Part shown: in pieces, positions 5,452 to 6,026 of the stretch
How the letters are laid out: the number at the start of each line of letters is the position of its first letter
Numbering within the stretch: the stretch's first letter is position 1
Assembly (NCBI GenBank): GCA_910587935.1
Contig: CAJUNP010000062.1
Span: 1-6,026 of the forward strand
Direction: 5' to 3'
Length of the DNA: 6,026 nt
Source of the DNA: an uncultured Lachnospiraceae bacterium
Lineage (GTDB): Bacteria; Bacillota; Clostridia; Lachnospirales; Lachnospiraceae
The notes under the pieces: model-generated
Databases searched by the model: none
Told to the model about the DNA's origin: nothing
Seen by the model: only the letters and a program-made list of their open reading frames with translations
Made by a program: the position numbers and the translations under genes

Positions 5452-5500
5452 TAGAAAAACCACCCCAAGACTTTGACTGAGTACGGGGTGGATTTTTCTA
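5452..5500. terminator. Bidirectional intrinsic terminator shared by toxin mRNA and antisense RNA
   Basis: TAGAAAAACCACCCC (5452-5466) pairs with GGGGTGG (5485-5491) and TTTTTCTA (5493-5500), giving a 15-bp stem with one bulged A (5492) and an 18-nt loop. Read rightward, the GC-rich core is followed by ATTTTTCTA; read leftward, GGGGTGG is followed by TTTTTCTA. It can therefore end transcripts from both sides. A shared bidirectional terminator is known from convergent type I systems such as the Fst/par locus of enterococcal plasmids. Confidence 0.85.
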
Positions 5501-5514
5501 TCTCATCATTTGGT

Positions 5515-5543
5515 CAACCCACCTTGTGGGCGGTTGTTTTTGT
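5515..5543 (+). terminator. Second rightward terminator-like hairpin
   Basis: CAACC (5515-5519) pairs with GGTTG (5532-5536), with a further CC/GG pair (5522-5523 / 5528-5529) above a two-base mismatch and a TTGT loop; an alternative inner stem is CCCAC/GTGGG (5518-5522 / 5526-5530). The run TTTTTGT follows at 5537-5543. It would catch rightward transcripts that pass the first terminator. In the opposite direction the same bases would form the 5' hairpin of the antisense RNA. Confidence 0.5.
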
Positions 5544-5549
5544 ATTTAT

Positions 5550-5578
5550 AATATACCATAAGCGGAGGGAGAGTTCAA
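5550..5578 (-). promoter_or_regulatory. Minus-strand promoter of the putative antisense RNA
   Basis: On the minus strand TTGAAC (5578-5573) is followed after exactly 17 bp by TATATT (5555-5550), with TGG directly before it (5558-5556) as an extended -10. The spacing and extended element mirror the toxin promoter at 5255-5283. It points toward the toxin gene, with nothing else between them to transcribe. Confidence 0.65.
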
Positions 5579-5641
5579 GGATAAAATCACTGTGGGGCGG
5601 TGTGCGTAAGGCAGCATGAGGATTTCGGAATTGTGTACACA

Positions 5642-5670
5642 TTGAAATATACACTTGGATAATGTATAAT
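5642..5670 (+). promoter_or_regulatory. Sigma-A promoter of the lipoprotein gene
   Basis: TTGAAA (5642-5647) and TATAAT (5665-5670) are 17 bp apart. Transcription would begin near 5677, about 23 nt before the ATG. A perfect 10-bp palindrome, TGTGTACACA (5632-5641), directly abuts the -35 and could be a regulator site. The stretch 5580-5630 holds nothing else I can support. Confidence 0.75.
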
Positions 5671-5699
5671 TAAAATATATTTTTGGGAGGATTATAACC

Positions 5700-6026
5700 A
5701 TGAAAAAGAAATTATGCAGTATTGTTTGTTTATGCAGCCTTGTTTCAATTATGTTGTGTGCATGTGGAAAAGAAGAACAGGGGAATCCTATTAGATTGCC
5801 AGCTAGAGAGGATATTGTATCGATTGGTGTTTCTGACGGTGACAAATATGCTATGTCACCTGACACAGAAGTTGAAGCTACAGAGTTTATTGATGAATTT
5901 TTATCTATGCTAATGGATATGGAAACAACCAGTCAGCAGTCGGTCAATGATGTACCAGTCAACAAAGATTTTATTACGATCAATATAAATTGTGATGGAG
6001 TGGCAGGAACTACTCTTTTTTACTAC
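5700..6026 (+). CDS. Putative lipoprotein, 3' end beyond the window
   Basis: The frame is open from ATG 5700 to the end of the window (109 codons), so the C-terminus is missing. Residues 1-21 form a lipoprotein signal peptide: basic MKKK, a hydrophobic core rich in Cys, and the lipobox LCAC with Cys22 as the lipidated residue. The mature protein would be anchored to the outer face of the membrane. The next part reads NPIRLPAREDIVSIGVSDGD (29-48), and later SVNDVPVNKDFITININ (81-97) is followed by TTLFYY. This resembles, from memory, small Clostridia lipoproteins with a DUF5301-type domain; I hold that only weakly, and no function is known to me. GGGAGG (5685-5690) lies 9 nt before the ATG. 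The gene is AT-rich compared with the ecf block and has its own promoter, so it is probably an independent accessory gene. Confidence 0.8.
   Translation, partial: MKKKLCSIVCLCSLVSIMLCACGKEEQGNPIRLPAREDIVSIGVSDGDKYAMSPDTEVEATEFIDEFLSMLMDMETTSQQSVNDVPVNKDFITININCDGVAGTTLFYY

Larger units (their letters stand above)
5452..5543 (-). ncRNA. Putative antisense antitoxin RNA
   Basis: A minus-strand promoter at 5550-5578 would start an RNA near 5543 that runs leftward and stops at the bidirectional terminator, giving a transcript of about 90 nt without a plausible reading frame. It would be fully complementary to the 3' untranslated region of the toxin mRNA. Its 5' end can form a hairpin (CCCAC/GTGGG inside CAA/TTG). 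Its internal CCACCCC could also pair with the GGGGTG of the toxin Shine-Dalgarno. It is proposed as the antitoxin. Ends are estimated from the promoter and terminator; transcription has not been shown. Confidence 0.55.

Noticed and set aside
5546..5866. Minus-strand open frame of 106 codons over the lipoprotein region
   Set aside because: It runs opposite a plus-strand gene with promoter, ribosome binding site and lipobox, and its end overlaps the antisense promoter; no family features.
5722..5913. Plus-strand open frame of 63 codons inside the lipoprotein gene
   Set aside because: It is in a different frame from the lipoprotein, which has the signal peptide and a correctly spaced ribosome binding site; this frame has neither.

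Overview
The window looks like a chromosomal segment of a Gram-positive Clostridia, most likely a Lachnospiraceae-type gut anaerobe. The basis is the gene order ecfA1-ecfA2-ecfT-truA-rplM-rpsI (the downstream end of the Firmicutes ribosomal-protein/rpoA-rplQ region), Gram-positive-type Shine-Dalgarno sites, sigma-A-like promoters with 17-bp spacers, and intrinsic terminators. Taxonomy below class level is inference.

Positions 1-202 carry no convincing gene. They hold an inverted repeat and an extended -10 promoter. Positions 203-3532 form one tightly packed same-strand unit: two ATPases (EcfA1, EcfA2) and the transmembrane protein (EcfT) of a shared energy-coupling-factor vitamin/metal importer, followed by the tRNA pseudouridine synthase TruA. 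No substrate-binding S component is encoded here, as expected for a group II ECF module that serves several S proteins encoded elsewhere. Positions 3570-4687 are a second unit: a consensus promoter, a structured leader of about 168 nt, rplM (L13), rpsI (S9) and a strong terminator.

After that terminator the character changes from conserved housekeeping genes to accessory DNA (about 4690-6026). First come three tandem 11-bp repeats, then a promoter whose -35/spacer is overlapped by a perfect 16-bp palindrome, driving a 135-aa protein with a ribbon-helix-helix-like N-terminus and an unrecognised C-terminal half. Next is a compact locus with the layout of a type I toxin-antitoxin system: a 31-aa holin-like hydrophobic peptide with its own promoter and an extended Shine-Dalgarno, a bidirectional terminator, and a well-formed opposing promoter that would make a convergent antisense RNA of about 90 nt. 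It lies outside the usual length range for ORF calling and is the most interesting item in the window. The window ends inside a lipoprotein gene with its own promoter.

Start codons differing from the longest reading frame are proposed for ecfA2, truA, rpsI and the ribbon-helix-helix gene, in each case because the Shine-Dalgarno spacing fits the internal start much better.
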